59,805 bases of DNA from Petrachloros mirabilis ULC683 (GTDB taxonomy: Bacteria; Cyanobacteriota; Cyanobacteriia; Thermosynechococcales; Thermosynechococcaceae), in NCBI RefSeq assembly GCF_009939295.1, contig NZ_WVIC01000015.1, positions 1-59,805 of the forward strand, given 5' to 3'. Numbering within the stretch: position 1 is the stretch's first letter; the number at the start of each line of letters is the position of its first letter. This document shows positions 27,141-34,881 of this stretch, one piece after another. A program made the translations under genes and the position numbers. Below the pieces are notes generated by a model. That model had not been told where the DNA came from, did not search any database, and worked only from the letters and a program-made list of their open reading frames with translations.

Positions 27141-27551
27141 TTAGGCGGCTTTTTGTTCGTCTGTGGCGGGTTGAAGGCGTTGGGTGTAGGTGGCTAGAAG
27201 CCCTTCTATCCAAGGGTCTCGGTAGCGCGTGAGCTTGGCAATGCTGTAGAGGACGGCGATCACTGCAATGGCTTTGCTTTGAAAGGCTGCGAATTGGCCT
27301 TCATAATCCTCGACCATGTCGGCGAATTGCAGTTCAACTTCTTCTAGGAGTCTTTTGTTATAGGTGACCTGGGCTTTCTGGGCGGCCTGAAGGTGTTGCC
27401 GCTTAAGGAGCTCGGGGCCTGCGAAGCGCACCATGGTGTTGAGGACGATAACTTCTTCGGTGGGGAGCTGCACCCCGTCTAGGGCGCGTTTGGCGTCTGC
27501 TTTGGTCCAGCCGAGTGCTGCGGCGAAGTCGATGGCCTCTTTTTTGTTCAC
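27141..27551 (-). CDS. Unknown phage protein, first gene of leftward operon
   Basis: This 136-residue, mainly helical protein (EAIDFAAALGWTKADAKRAL, LLKRQHLQAAQKAQVTYNKR) begins at a GTG. A hydrophobic helix (AIAVIAVLYSIAKL) sits near the C-terminus but is short for a membrane span. It heads a leftward group with the next two genes. I do not recognise it. The upstream 310 bp contain the palindrome and repeat array that probably control it. Confidence 0.5.
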   Translation of the reverse strand: MNKKEAIDFAAALGWTKADAKRALDGVQLPTEEVIVLNTMVRFAGPELLKRQHLQAAQKAQVTYNKRLLEEVELQFADMVEDYEGQFAAFQSKAIAVIAVLYSIAKLTRYRDPWIEGLLATYTQRLQPATDEQKAA

Positions 27552-27697
27552 GGTGCTAGGGAGAAACTGCTGATGTTTTTGAGTGTGCCCAGACCGGTGA
27601 GGGGGGTGATCAGGGGGCTGTTTTGTGAATTTTTGTGTGGGAGGGGGGGAGAGAGTGGAGTTTACAGAAGTTAATCGGTTTCTCTCATAATTGAGCT

Positions 27698-27717
27698 GTG
27701 AGTAGGTATTTACTCAC
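27698..27717. promoter_or_regulatory. Palindromic operator candidate
   Basis: The perfect inverted repeat gtgagta-ggtatt-tactcac lies immediately beside the 11-bp repeat array, in the region upstream of the leftward operon. A dyad of seven-base arms is a normal size for a dimeric phage repressor. Confidence 0.5.
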
Positions 27718-27718
27718 G

Positions 27719-27826
27719 TTGTGGATCGCTTGCGGATCGCTTGCGGATCGCTTGCGGATCGTTTGTGGATCGTTTTGCGGATCGAAAAGGCAAAAAATAA
27801 GGCTTATCTTGCCGCTTGCGGATCGT
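27719..27826. repeat. Array of seven 11-bp repeats, ttgYggatcgN
   Basis: Five copies run head to tail without gaps from 27719 to 27773 (ttgtggatcgc, ttgcggatcgc twice, ttgcggatcgt, ttgtggatcgt). A sixth follows after one base (27775-27785) and a seventh at 27816-27826. The 11-bp period keeps all copies on one helical face. Sites of this kind could bind the phage repressor or, as the left end of Mu lies next to the repressor gene, the transposase (whose sites are about 22 bp, two units). The rest of 27552-27863 holds no gene. Confidence 0.8.
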
Positions 27827-27844
27827 TTGCCCTTCTAGGGCAAA
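27826..27844. promoter_or_regulatory. Inverted repeat after the repressor gene
   Basis: The eight-base arms tttgccct and agggcaaa enclose tct, 20 bp downstream of the repressor stop. No T-run follows on the minus strand, so an operator or weak stop is more likely than a standard terminator. Its left arm overlaps the last 11-bp repeat. Confidence 0.4.
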
Positions 27845-27863
27845 TATAAGAAATACTAATCAC

Positions 27864-28259
27864 TCAGGCGGATGGAGTTGACGCTGGAGAGTCTGAGTTA
27901 ATGCTTTGAGCCCAGCGCTTACCAATGCGCTGGGTCAAAACAGGCAGATACGAGATCGGGACTTCGTCGATCATCCGCATGGCCCTATCAATGCTGAGGG
28001 GCTCCTGTGTCTTGCCTTCGATATAGGCAATCGCCTCTTCATATCTATAGCCCGCCATCGGAGCGAGGACAGTCCAGTAGTCAGGGTTGATGCGAGTAAT
28101 CTTGCCACTCTCGATGCTTTGAATCGTTGCATAAGAGATTTCAAGCTGGTGCTGGTCAGACAGGTACTCGGCAAAGCTGCGCTGGCTGTCACAGCCAGCA
28201 TTCTGCCTAGCCTTTCTTGCCAGTTCGGCCATTCGTTCGTGCCTTGACATGATTGCCAC
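27864..28259 (-). CDS. Phage repressor, XRE-type helix-turn-helix
   Basis: The 131-residue leftward gene faces away from the early operon, as the c repressor does in Mu-like phages. The N-terminal domain (RSFAEYLSDQHQLEISYATIQSIESGKITR) is a Cro/CI-type helix-turn-helix; the C-terminal part is helical and may dimerise. A GTG at 28259 and an ATG at 28250 are both possible starts, the first with AGGAG nine bases upstream. It should maintain lysogeny by acting on the palindromes at 28300-28364. Confidence 0.8.
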   Translation of the reverse strand: MAIMSRHERMAELARKARQNAGCDSQRSFAEYLSDQHQLEISYATIQSIESGKITRINPDYWTVLAPMAGYRYEEAIAYIEGKTQEPLSIDRAMRMIDEVPISYLPVLTQRIGKRWAQSINSDSPASTPSA

Positions 28260-28299
28260 CAGATGTAGCTCCTAATTGGCTTAAATATAGCACTGCTTA

Positions 28300-28312
28300 A
28301 CGGTTATACCGT
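28300..28312. promoter_or_regulatory. Short operator-like dyad upstream of the repressor
   Basis: acggt-tat-accgt is a perfect dyad located about 40 bp upstream of the repressor start, on the repressor side of the divergent control region. Confidence 0.4.
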
Positions 28313-28336
28313 GTACTGGCTTATGATGCCCATTCT

Positions 28337-28364
28337 TATCGATTGACAATCTTGTCACTCGATA
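28337..28364. promoter_or_regulatory. 28-bp palindrome between repressor and early operon
   Basis: Arms tatcgattgacaa and ttgtcactcgata (12 of 13 positions pair) are separated by two bases. The left arm contains TTGACA, a -35 box, so binding here would block early transcription toward the Ner-like gene. It is the best candidate for the main lysis-lysogeny operator. Confidence 0.7.
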
Positions 28365-28422
28365 ACTTTTGCTGTATAAACGTAAAGAGGTATTCAACCG
28401 CCTCATCAAATGAATCGAAAAA

Positions 28423-28845
28423 ATGCTTATCGGCAAAAACATGAATCCAGTCACTGTGGAGGTTCTCTGCGAGCCTAGATCCTCTCGGGAATCAATGTAT
28501 TTCACGAGAACGGATGCCAGTTATTACACCCGCGACGGCCTTAATCGTTTGGCTATGGCAATCAAGGCAACCATAAAAGCCAAAGGACTCTCGGAGCGAG
28601 GACTTGCCCGACTGGCAGGCATCTCAAATGTAACGGTCAACAAATACTCCAGGGGGAATATCTTTAAGCCTCAACAGAAAATCCTGGAAGCCTTAGCCCC
28701 GCACATTCTGAGGGTTAGAGAGATTGATCACGAAAGGGTCATTGTTGACCCAGGGCAGACGTATGAAGGGGATGCAAGCGCCCTAAACAAGCTGGCCACG
28801 AATCAATACAAAGAGCTGTTGGCAAACAATGAACCTAACAATTGA
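28423..28845 (+). CDS. Helix-turn-helix regulator at start of early operon (Ner-like position)
   Basis: The 140-residue protein contains a helix-turn-helix (ATIKAKGLSERGLARLAGIS, NVTVNKYSRGN) resembling XRE family members and sits where Mu has ner, the first rightward gene after the operator. It likely turns down early transcription during lytic growth. The N-terminal 40 residues are of unknown character; an internal ATG at 28441 could be the true start. It overlaps the next gene by 17 bp. Confidence 0.7.
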   Translation: MLIGKNMNPVTVEVLCEPRSSRESMYFTRTDASYYTRDGLNRLAMAIKATIKAKGLSERGLARLAGISNVTVNKYSRGNIFKPQQKILEALAPHILRVREIDHERVIVDPGQTYEGDASALNKLATNQYKELLANNEPNN

Positions 28846-29077
28846 AGACGCAAAAATTCTCTATGAATCCGGAGAAATTGGGGCAGCTTTTATCTGCTAC
28901 ACCTTGCCGATTTCAGAGCTGGTTAAGCATTTTCCCGAAATTTTGCCTAATTACGACCGACATTTGAAGAGCTTGGCTGAAATTGGCCTAATCCCTGGAC
29001 GGCAGCTAAAGCAAAACGAACCGTTTCTTGTTGGCAGAGACAATTCTCTGGAGCCCGAAAATGTCAAGGCATGCTGA
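28829..29077 (+). CDS. Small early phage protein, unknown
   Basis: An 82-residue acidic protein (LTIEDAKILYESGEIGAAFI, LPISELVKHFPEILPNYDRH) with no recognisable domain. It overlaps genes on both sides (17 bp on each side), a firm sign that it is translated as part of the early operon. Confidence 0.55.
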   Translation: MNLTIEDAKILYESGEIGAAFICYTLPISELVKHFPEILPNYDRHLKSLAEIGLIPGRQLKQNEPFLVGRDNSLEPENVKAC

Positions 29078-29420
29078 GATTTGGCTGATTACTGAAGGCG
29101 GGCGAAAAAAACTAGGCCAGTTCATCAGGGAAACGAGAAAGGGCTACGGCTTTTCGCAAGATGACCTGATTGAAGTTATCCATTGGCTGACTGGGCATCG
29201 AATTGGAAAAGCAACGCTGTCGGCACTTGAAAGAGGCAATGTCAAGCCGCAGTGGGACACCCTGGCCATTCTGGCGGCTTCTGGGAGATTCAAAAACGCC
29301 AGAACCTATATGCCATTTACGGCAGAAGAACTATTCGCAATTGCTTGTGAACGAATAGATCCAGGTTTGCCGCAGGAGGCAAGGGGCGAATTGTCTAAAC
29401 AGGAGCATCCAAATGGCTAA
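29061..29420 (+). CDS. Second early XRE-type regulator
   Basis: Starting at the ATG at 29061, the 119-residue product has a helix-turn-helix (LGQFIRETRKGYGFSQDDLI followed by GKATLSALERGNVKP) close to the Cro/CI type. Having two rightward HTH genes plus the leftward repressor suggests a layered lysis-lysogeny switch. It overlaps the following gene by eight bases. Confidence 0.75.
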   Translation: MSRHAEIWLITEGGRKKLGQFIRETRKGYGFSQDDLIEVIHWLTGHRIGKATLSALERGNVKPQWDTLAILAASGRFKNARTYMPFTAEELFAIACERIDPGLPQEARGELSKQEHPNG

Positions 29421-29640
29421 TGCGATCAAGGTTTCAATATATCCGAGTGAAGAGGCCGATAGGCTTGTTCGGTTTCTGTCTGCACTTGACAGGAGCAGTT
29501 ACAACCGAATCGTTTTGGAGGCGATTGACTTTTATCTCAAGGAAAGAACCAAGGACTTAAAAGCCTTGGAAATCAAAGAAGAAATTAACGCTTATGTAGA
29601 GGCATTGAACGAGAAGGATGAATTGGTACGCCGCATCTGA
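29413..29640 (+). CDS. Small ribbon-helix-helix-like protein
   Basis: The 75-residue protein opens with NAIKVSIYPSEEADRLVRFL and continues with two helices, the outline of a CopG/Arc-type ribbon-helix-helix DNA-binding protein. It overlaps the transposase start by 23 bp. It could control transposase expression; this is inferred from position. Confidence 0.5.
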   Translation: MANAIKVSIYPSEEADRLVRFLSALDRSSYNRIVLEAIDFYLKERTKDLKALEIKEEINAYVEALNEKDELVRRI

Positions 29641-31795
29641 GTTAGCAGGCTTGCCTGGCCTCCCTACGCAGAGGCGAAACGTCTTTCTAAAGGGAATCAG
29701 AGAAGGCTGGGAAAGCCGGAATGTGCCATGGCGAGGGGGCTGTCGAATAGAGTTCCACATCTCATCCCTCCCCCCCGAAACCCAGGCAGCTTTAGCCCAA
29801 AGAGAGGAATCAAATGACAACCACAACCCTAATCCTGATCATGATTTTCGGCAGCCTGCTGATTGCGGGTCTCGCGATCTCAATCTTCGCAGAGTAACCG
29901 AAATGGCCGCCACCCCCGAAACCCGCGACGCCGCCCGGCTGCAAATAACAAAAGCCTTTGAGCGGTACACCGCAGAAACAGAAAAAGCCAGCAAAATGCA
30001 GCGGCAACTCGACTTTTGCTACCGCTATAACCAGGGTGCAGACGCCGATTTGGGCCTAGAACCCTGGGTGCGCGGAATTGTTGGCGAAATCTCTCGATCT
30101 GGAGTCCTGCGCTGGCAATTCAAACTTAAAAAAGAAGGGCCAGATTTTAGGGAAAACTACCGAGGCCGGATCAGCGCCATCGAGCAGAGCCGCGCCTTGG
30201 CCGAAGCCTGCGAAGAATGCCTAGCTGCTGGCGGCAAACACTGGGGGCCGAAGCAAATTCGGCGCGTACTGCTGGCCTATTACGACTTCCCCCTAGATCA
30301 AATCCCCTCTGCCAAATCAATCCAACGCTGGCGGCAGCGCTGGATTGCTGATAACCCCCAGCGCTGGATGAAATATTGCGACCCAGAGCGCGCCCGTGGC
30401 GCTGTCGTACCCGCCTTTGGCTCTCGCAGCCAGGGCATCGAGCGACCCAATCAGCTCTGGGAGCTAGACAGCTCCCCCACCGACCTGCTGCTGCGCCATG
30501 ACGGCGGCATCAAGCGCTATACCCTCCTGGGCTGCATTGACGTTTGCACTCGCCGCGCCAAGGTCTTGGTGGCCGAAACCAGCAACGGCAAAGCCATTTT
30601 GCAGTTGCTCCGCAACGCCATCCTCGACTGGGGAATGCCCGAAAGCCTCAAGACCGACAACGGCAAAGACTATATATCAGTGCGCGTGTCGGCAGCTCTC
30701 TATCGCCTGGGCATTCGCTTTGCCGACCTGCGCTGTAACCCAGGCCAGCCCATGGAAAAACCGCACATCGAGCGCTTTTTCCGCACCCTTCAGCACCACG
30801 ACCTCACCGTGCTGCCAGGGTTTGTGGGCCACAATGTCGCCGACCGGCAGGCGCTCAGGAGTAAAAGCGGCTGGCAGCAAAACTGCATCGAGCTGGCCAT
30901 GTCGCCTGAGCAGCTCCATGAGTGGCTGCAAAAGTGGGCCAACAACTACGACTCCCGCGAGCACAGCGCCCTGGGGCACTCGCCCATTGAGCGGCTGACC
31001 GCTGCGATCGGCCAAGGGTGGCAACCCACCATGGTTGAAAACCCTCGCCACCTAGACGCGCTCATGCTGGCCTCGGTAGACCGCACTGTCAACCGTGAGG
31101 GTATCCGGCTCAACAATCGCTGGTACGTGGCTCCCGAGCTGGCCGGGCTGATTCGCAAGGGAGTTCATGTTTGCTACGACGACGATGCCCCCGAGCAGAT
31201 CTATTGCTATCGAGATGAAACCCTGCGCGACTTTATCTGTGCCGCCACCTGGCGCGAAGCCTGCGACCTAGCCGCAGTCGCCGCCCAGACCAAGGAGTCA
31301 ACCAAGATCATCAATCTGGGCACCCGCAAAATCACCAAAGGTGCCCGCACCCTGCAGCGCAAAATCGCCAAGAACCCTGAGCGGCTACTGGGCAACGGTG
31401 CTGAAGTCGTGCCTTTAACCCCCGCCGTAAAGAGCTTTGAAGCGGGGGTTGAAGAGGCCATTCAAGCAATCAAAGCCGCCATCGCTCCCGCCCAGCCCGA
31501 GACACACCAGTTTGACGAGGCCGAGCAAGCCAAATTTGAACGCTGGGCCGCCGAAGCCGAGGCCAAGGCCGCCAAGCCCAAACAGCCAGAGCTGACCATC
31601 TACAAAATCTTTGAGATTTGCTTTGACAACTGGGCCGCAGACCAAGAGTCTGCCCCAGAGCTACTGGAAAAATGCTGTCGGGGCATTGAGACCAATGGCG
31701 GCGCGCTTTCGGCGGTTTGCGGCAGCAAAACCAAAGAAAAACAGTTTATCCAGTTTGTGCGCGAGTTTGTGGCCCAGCGCCGCCAAGCAATGTAA
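29618..31795 (+). CDS. MuA-type DDE transposase
   Basis: This 725-residue protein inserts and replicates the phage genome. The N-terminus (ELAGLPGLPTQRRNVFLKGI to about residue 60) is the Mu-type winged-helix end-binding domain. A helical region follows. The catalytic core carries Asp284 (WELDSSPTD), Asp347 (LKTDNGKDY) and Glu385 (KPHIERFFRTL), with correct spacing for an RNase H-fold DDE integrase. The C-terminal third contains the beta-barrel region and basic segments, and ends in a helical part likely to contact the MuB-type ATPase encoded next. Confidence 0.95.
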   Translation: MNWYAASELAGLPGLPTQRRNVFLKGIREGWESRNVPWRGGCRIEFHISSLPPETQAALAQREESNDNHNPNPDHDFRQPADCGSRDLNLRRVTEMAATPETRDAARLQITKAFERYTAETEKASKMQRQLDFCYRYNQGADADLGLEPWVRGIVGEISRSGVLRWQFKLKKEGPDFRENYRGRISAIEQSRALAEACEECLAAGGKHWGPKQIRRVLLAYYDFPLDQIPSAKSIQRWRQRWIADNPQRWMKYCDPERARGAVVPAFGSRSQGIERPNQLWELDSSPTDLLLRHDGGIKRYTLLGCIDVCTRRAKVLVAETSNGKAILQLLRNAILDWGMPESLKTDNGKDYISVRVSAALYRLGIRFADLRCNPGQPMEKPHIERFFRTLQHHDLTVLPGFVGHNVADRQALRSKSGWQQNCIELAMSPEQLHEWLQKWANNYDSREHSALGHSPIERLTAAIGQGWQPTMVENPRHLDALMLASVDRTVNREGIRLNNRWYVAPELAGLIRKGVHVCYDDDAPEQIYCYRDETLRDFICAATWREACDLAAVAAQTKESTKIINLGTRKITKGARTLQRKIAKNPERLLGNGAEVVPLTPAVKSFEAGVEEAIQAIKAAIAPAQPETHQFDEAEQAKFERWAAEAEAKAAKPKQPELTIYKIFEICFDNWAADQESAPELLEKCCRGIETNGGALSAVCGSKTKEKQFIQFVREFVAQRRQAM

Positions 31796-31858
31796 AAAGG
31801 GGCCTTTCAGCCCCCAACTGTCACCTGTTTCCACCAGTCACCTAGCAAATTTGTACTT

Positions 31859-32584
31859 ATGAAAACCGGACTTAATCATATCGCTATTCGCCTGAAGAAT
31901 ATTTACGCCCTGGCCGACGCTTGCCGCGACCTGCTGGAGCGCGGCCCTGGGGTTCCCGGCTTTGGCCTCTGCTGGGGAGCCACCGGCATGGGCAAAACCA
32001 CCGCCGTGGCCTACCAGACCAATCAATTTAATGCCATCTACCTGACCGCCACCCCATTTTGGAGCGCCAACGCCATGCTCTCCAAGATCCTGATCGAATT
32101 AGGGGGAGTGCCCAGGGGCAGTGCCTCGCAACTGCACGATTTGATTGTGCAGCGACTGCAAGAAAATCCCCGCCTGATCTTTATTGACGAAGCGGACTTT
32201 ATTTTTGAAAACTCCGCCCGCCGCACCCTGGTCGAGGGGTTGCGCTCTCTCCACGACATGAGTGGCGCGCCCTTTGTGCTGGTAGGGATGGACAAAGTGG
32301 TTAGCAAGTTAGAGCTGTATCCCCAGTTGCACGGTCGCGTTTCGCGGTTCGTGGAGTTTCGGAACCTGGACCTGGGCGATCTGCGCCAGGTCGTCGAGGC
32401 TGCCTGCGAGATCAAGCTCTCTGACTGCCTGCTTGAGCGACTGCACGAGGCCACGCGGGGCCGTCTGCGCCAAGCCGTCACCGCCATCAGTCGCATTGAG
32501 CCAGTGGCACGGCTTAATGACTGGCAAGAGGTCACGGCTGAACTGTGGGGGGATGAACCATTTTTTCTAAAGGAGACGCCATGA
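31859..32584 (+). CDS. MuB-type AAA+ ATPase (target DNA activator)
   Basis: The 241-residue protein shows Walker A GATGMGKTT (40-48), Walker B LIFIDEAD (106-113), and a sensor region (FVLVGMDKV), the ATPase core of MuB/TniB/IstB. It would coat target DNA, choose insertion sites and stimulate the transposase. It lies 63 bp downstream of the transposase and overlaps the next gene by four bases. Confidence 0.92.
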   Translation: MKTGLNHIAIRLKNIYALADACRDLLERGPGVPGFGLCWGATGMGKTTAVAYQTNQFNAIYLTATPFWSANAMLSKILIELGGVPRGSASQLHDLIVQRLQENPRLIFIDEADFIFENSARRTLVEGLRSLHDMSGAPFVLVGMDKVVSKLELYPQLHGRVSRFVEFRNLDLGDLRQVVEAACEIKLSDCLLERLHEATRGRLRQAVTAISRIEPVARLNDWQEVTAELWGDEPFFLKETP

Positions 32585-33129
32585 AGCAGAGCATTTGGCG
32601 GCACTTGGTTTGGTGCAATTTGCGCCGCGCCCGCCAGTCGCTGACGGCTGCCGATCTAGCCAAAGGGGTCTTGATCCAACGTGCCTCGGTCTATCTCTAT
32701 TGCAGTCAGCTCGCCCGGGCAGGCTATCTGGCGGTCGAAGAGGGCGGCCCCTGCGACCCCTATGCTTACCGCTTAATCCGGGATACCGGGCCAGCCGCCC
32801 CCATGGCGAACGATCTCACCGGCGAGATCTATGACCCAAATCTGACTGGGCCAATCAGATCTGCTAAGCAGCGCTGCTGGAATGCGATCCGCGTTTTCGG
32901 GGGCTTTGAGGCTCACGACATTGCGCGAGCTGGGGAGATTGAGCCTCCCTGCGTCTATCGCTATCTCAAGCAGCTAGAGCGCCAGGGCTATGTCAATGCC
33001 ATTCGGGCAGGACGCAGAAAGATTTACCGGCTATGCCGCAACACGGGGCCGCTGGCTCCGTTTGCGGAGGGGGGGAGACTCTACGACCCAAATCTCAACT
33101 GTTTTTTGGAGGACACCGATGAAGAGTAA
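32581..33129 (+). CDS. Early phage protein with two winged-helix repeats
   Basis: The 182-residue sequence contains two similar halves: ADLAKGVLIQRASVYLYCSQ with LARAGYLAVEEGG ... YRLIRDTGPAAP, and HDIARAGEIEPPCVYRYLKQ with LERQGYVNAIRAG ... YRLCRNTGPLAP, each ending in a YDPNL motif. Each half fits a winged helix, so the protein may bind DNA as a pseudo-dimer. No homologue of known role comes to mind. Confidence 0.65.
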   Translation: MKQSIWRHLVWCNLRRARQSLTAADLAKGVLIQRASVYLYCSQLARAGYLAVEEGGPCDPYAYRLIRDTGPAAPMANDLTGEIYDPNLTGPIRSAKQRCWNAIRVFGGFEAHDIARAGEIEPPCVYRYLKQLERQGYVNAIRAGRRKIYRLCRNTGPLAPFAEGGRLYDPNLNCFLEDTDEE

Positions 33130-33352
33130 CCCTAATCAATTACCGGCTTATCTCAAGCTGGAGCTGCAACGCTTTGAGATGGCCGTGGAGCGCCAGGCCC
33201 CAGATGAGCGACTAGATGCCGCCGTGGGTATTTTTCAGGAGCTACTGTTTTTGCGCCTGGCCTATGCCAGCCTCAGTCAGGCTCACAACAATCTGCTAGA
33301 CGAACTGACCGCCGAACCCCAGCTCCCCCCATTTATTCGGAGGCAGCCATGA
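33119..33352 (+). CDS. Small early phage protein, unknown
   Basis: Start at 33119 overlaps the preceding stop and gives a 77-residue helical protein (LPAYLKLELQRFEMAVERQA). No domain is recognised. Its stop overlaps the next start by four bases (ATGA), showing tight translational coupling in the early operon. Confidence 0.55.
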   Translation: MKSNPNQLPAYLKLELQRFEMAVERQAPDERLDAAVGIFQELLFLRLAYASLSQAHNNLLDELTAEPQLPPFIRRQP

Positions 33353-33672
33353 GTATCTTCGCCGAGATTCGACCTGGCACCTTCTTTGATGCCGTAGCGC
33401 CATACTTCCCAGGTCGGCGGATTCCGGTTGTCTCACCCACTCCGGAATTGTACGTGGATGGCGATGCCTGTTATGCGATCAAGCCCGTTATGTCGGCTGA
33501 GCAAAAACACAGACTGATTGAGCTATTGCAATCCCTCACGCCAGAGATCCCCCGCAGCCAGTGGTTGGCCAGCCTCAACGCAGAGCTGCTCGGGCTGCCC
33601 ATTTGGGGGCTAAATGCCATATGGGTGGGGCCGATCCGCATTGAGATGCCCCAGGGGGATGAGGATGAGTGA
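33349..33672 (+). CDS. Early phage protein, unknown (107 aa)
   Basis: The 107-residue product has a mixed alpha/beta composition (FFDAVAPYFPGRRIPVVSPT, YAIKPVMSAEQKHRLIELLQ) and no membrane segment. I do not recognise it. It overlaps genes on both sides, and the GGGGG run near its end serves as ribosome binding site for the next gene. Confidence 0.55.
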   Translation: MSIFAEIRPGTFFDAVAPYFPGRRIPVVSPTPELYVDGDACYAIKPVMSAEQKHRLIELLQSLTPEIPRSQWLASLNAELLGLPIWGLNAIWVGPIRIEMPQGDEDE

Positions 33673-34054
33673 TCAGATACTGGATAACCCCGCCATTCGA
33701 GAAGTCTACTGCCACCTCGAACGCACCTACGGCCAAAAGGTAGCGCGCCGCTACCTGCAGATTATGCGCACCCCAGAGCCCGCAAGCGTTGGCATAAAAA
33801 TTAGGGGACGAGTAGATGAAGGTGCCGTGCGACTGCGCTGGAGGGGGCAAGTCATAGCCCTGTTAGGGCAAAGGCGAAAATTATCAAGCGCAAAAATCAA
33901 GGAATGTTTGTCAGTCCCCCCTCAGGAATCTCGCCGATTCTCGTCACTACTGCAGTGGTTGGTGCGGACGGGCGAGATCTGCTCTGAGCCGCACCCCACC
34001 CACCGTTCCTGGAACCTCTATTTTCTGCCAGAGGAGGCCGCCGATGAACGCTGA
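33665..34054 (+). CDS. Early phage protein with winged-helix-like C-terminus
   Basis: The ATG at 33665, seven bases after AGGGGG, gives 129 residues; an ATG at 33659 is possible. The C-terminal half (LGQRRKLSSAKIKECLSVPP, SLLQWLVRTGEICSEP) fits a winged helix. Function unknown. It overlaps the next gene by 11 bp. Confidence 0.5.
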   Translation: MSDQILDNPAIREVYCHLERTYGQKVARRYLQIMRTPEPASVGIKIRGRVDEGAVRLRWRGQVIALLGQRRKLSSAKIKECLSVPPQESRRFSSLLQWLVRTGEICSEPHPTHRSWNLYFLPEEAADER

Positions 34055-34385
34055 ATGGGTCGAAGTTCTGCGGTCTGCCTGCCAGAAGTCGAGCCAGGGG
34101 CGCGTGGCGAAGCGCCTAAATATTTCTGCCAGTGCAGTGTCCTTGATCCTCAAGGGGGCCTATCCCGCCGATTCTTCAAAAATCGAGGCCCGTGTGCGCG
34201 GGGAGTATATGGCGGAGCGAGTGGATTGCCCGGTCGTGGGCGATCTCTCGCGACGACAGTGCTGCGATTATCAGCAGCTCCCCTTTGCGGCCACGAACCC
34301 TCAACGGGTGGCGCTCTGGCGCGCCTGCCGGCATTGTCCACATTCGTTTATTCAGGAGGAACCCGATGCCGACCCAATTCTTTAG
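34044..34385 (+). CDS. HTH protein with cysteine-rich C-terminus (Mu-like phage early regulator)
   Basis: The 113-residue protein has a LacI/Cro-like helix-turn-helix (QGRVAKRLNISASAVSLILK) followed by a Cys-rich segment (CPVVGDLSRRQCC and WRACRHCPH) that may bind zinc. Proteins of this two-part design recur in the early region of Mu-like phages, where they are annotated as transcriptional regulators of unknown target. Confidence 0.65.
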   Translation: MNAEWVEVLRSACQKSSQGRVAKRLNISASAVSLILKGAYPADSSKIEARVRGEYMAERVDCPVVGDLSRRQCCDYQQLPFAATNPQRVALWRACRHCPHSFIQEEPDADPIL

Positions 34386-34881
34386 CCCGAATCCTGCCGA
34401 AATCCCCAGCTATGCCCGTGTTGAGCGCCCTAGGGGGGTTGTCTATGCCGGTGCCCCTCGCCAGTATCGGTTTAATGGCAAAGACGGATGCTTTTACCAG
34501 GGAGGTGAACTGGTCGATCAAGAGCTTCAGATCCAGCCCTTTGAGGTTCGCTGGGATTACGGCGAGCGCTGGGGCCGGCCAGCCCAATCCTGGCTGGATG
34601 TGGCCTTTGCCGATGCTGGCTCTGTTATTTCGATCATTTCCTTCAAAAAAGACTCGGCGCTGAACTTGTTTGAGGCATTCTTGGCCCTGCACGAGGCAGG
34701 ACTTGTCCCAGATGCGGTCAGGCTGTATCTGACCTCAGACCTACGGGAGACCGAGGACGGCGGGTTTTGGGTGGTCGATATTGCAGGCTACGAAATCTTG
34801 CCAGAGCAGCAGTATCGGGATCTGCTGGAGTTTAAAGAGTCCCGTCGTTTCGAGTGGATCTTGATTGGGGAGGCAGCGTAA
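34366..34881 (+). CDS. Early phage protein, unknown (171 aa)
   Basis: A good AGGAGGA ribosome binding site precedes the ATG at 34366. The product is 171 residues, with aromatic and acidic content (RGVVYAGAPRQYRFNGKDGC, WLDVAFADAGSVISIISFKK). No known domain is seen. Its stop TAA overlaps the start of the GemA fusion gene by one base (TAATG). Confidence 0.55.
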   Translation: MPTQFFSPNPAEIPSYARVERPRGVVYAGAPRQYRFNGKDGCFYQGGELVDQELQIQPFEVRWDYGERWGRPAQSWLDVAFADAGSVISIISFKKDSALNLFEAFLALHEAGLVPDAVRLYLTSDLRETEDGGFWVVDIAGYEILPEQQYRDLLEFKESRRFEWILIGEAA

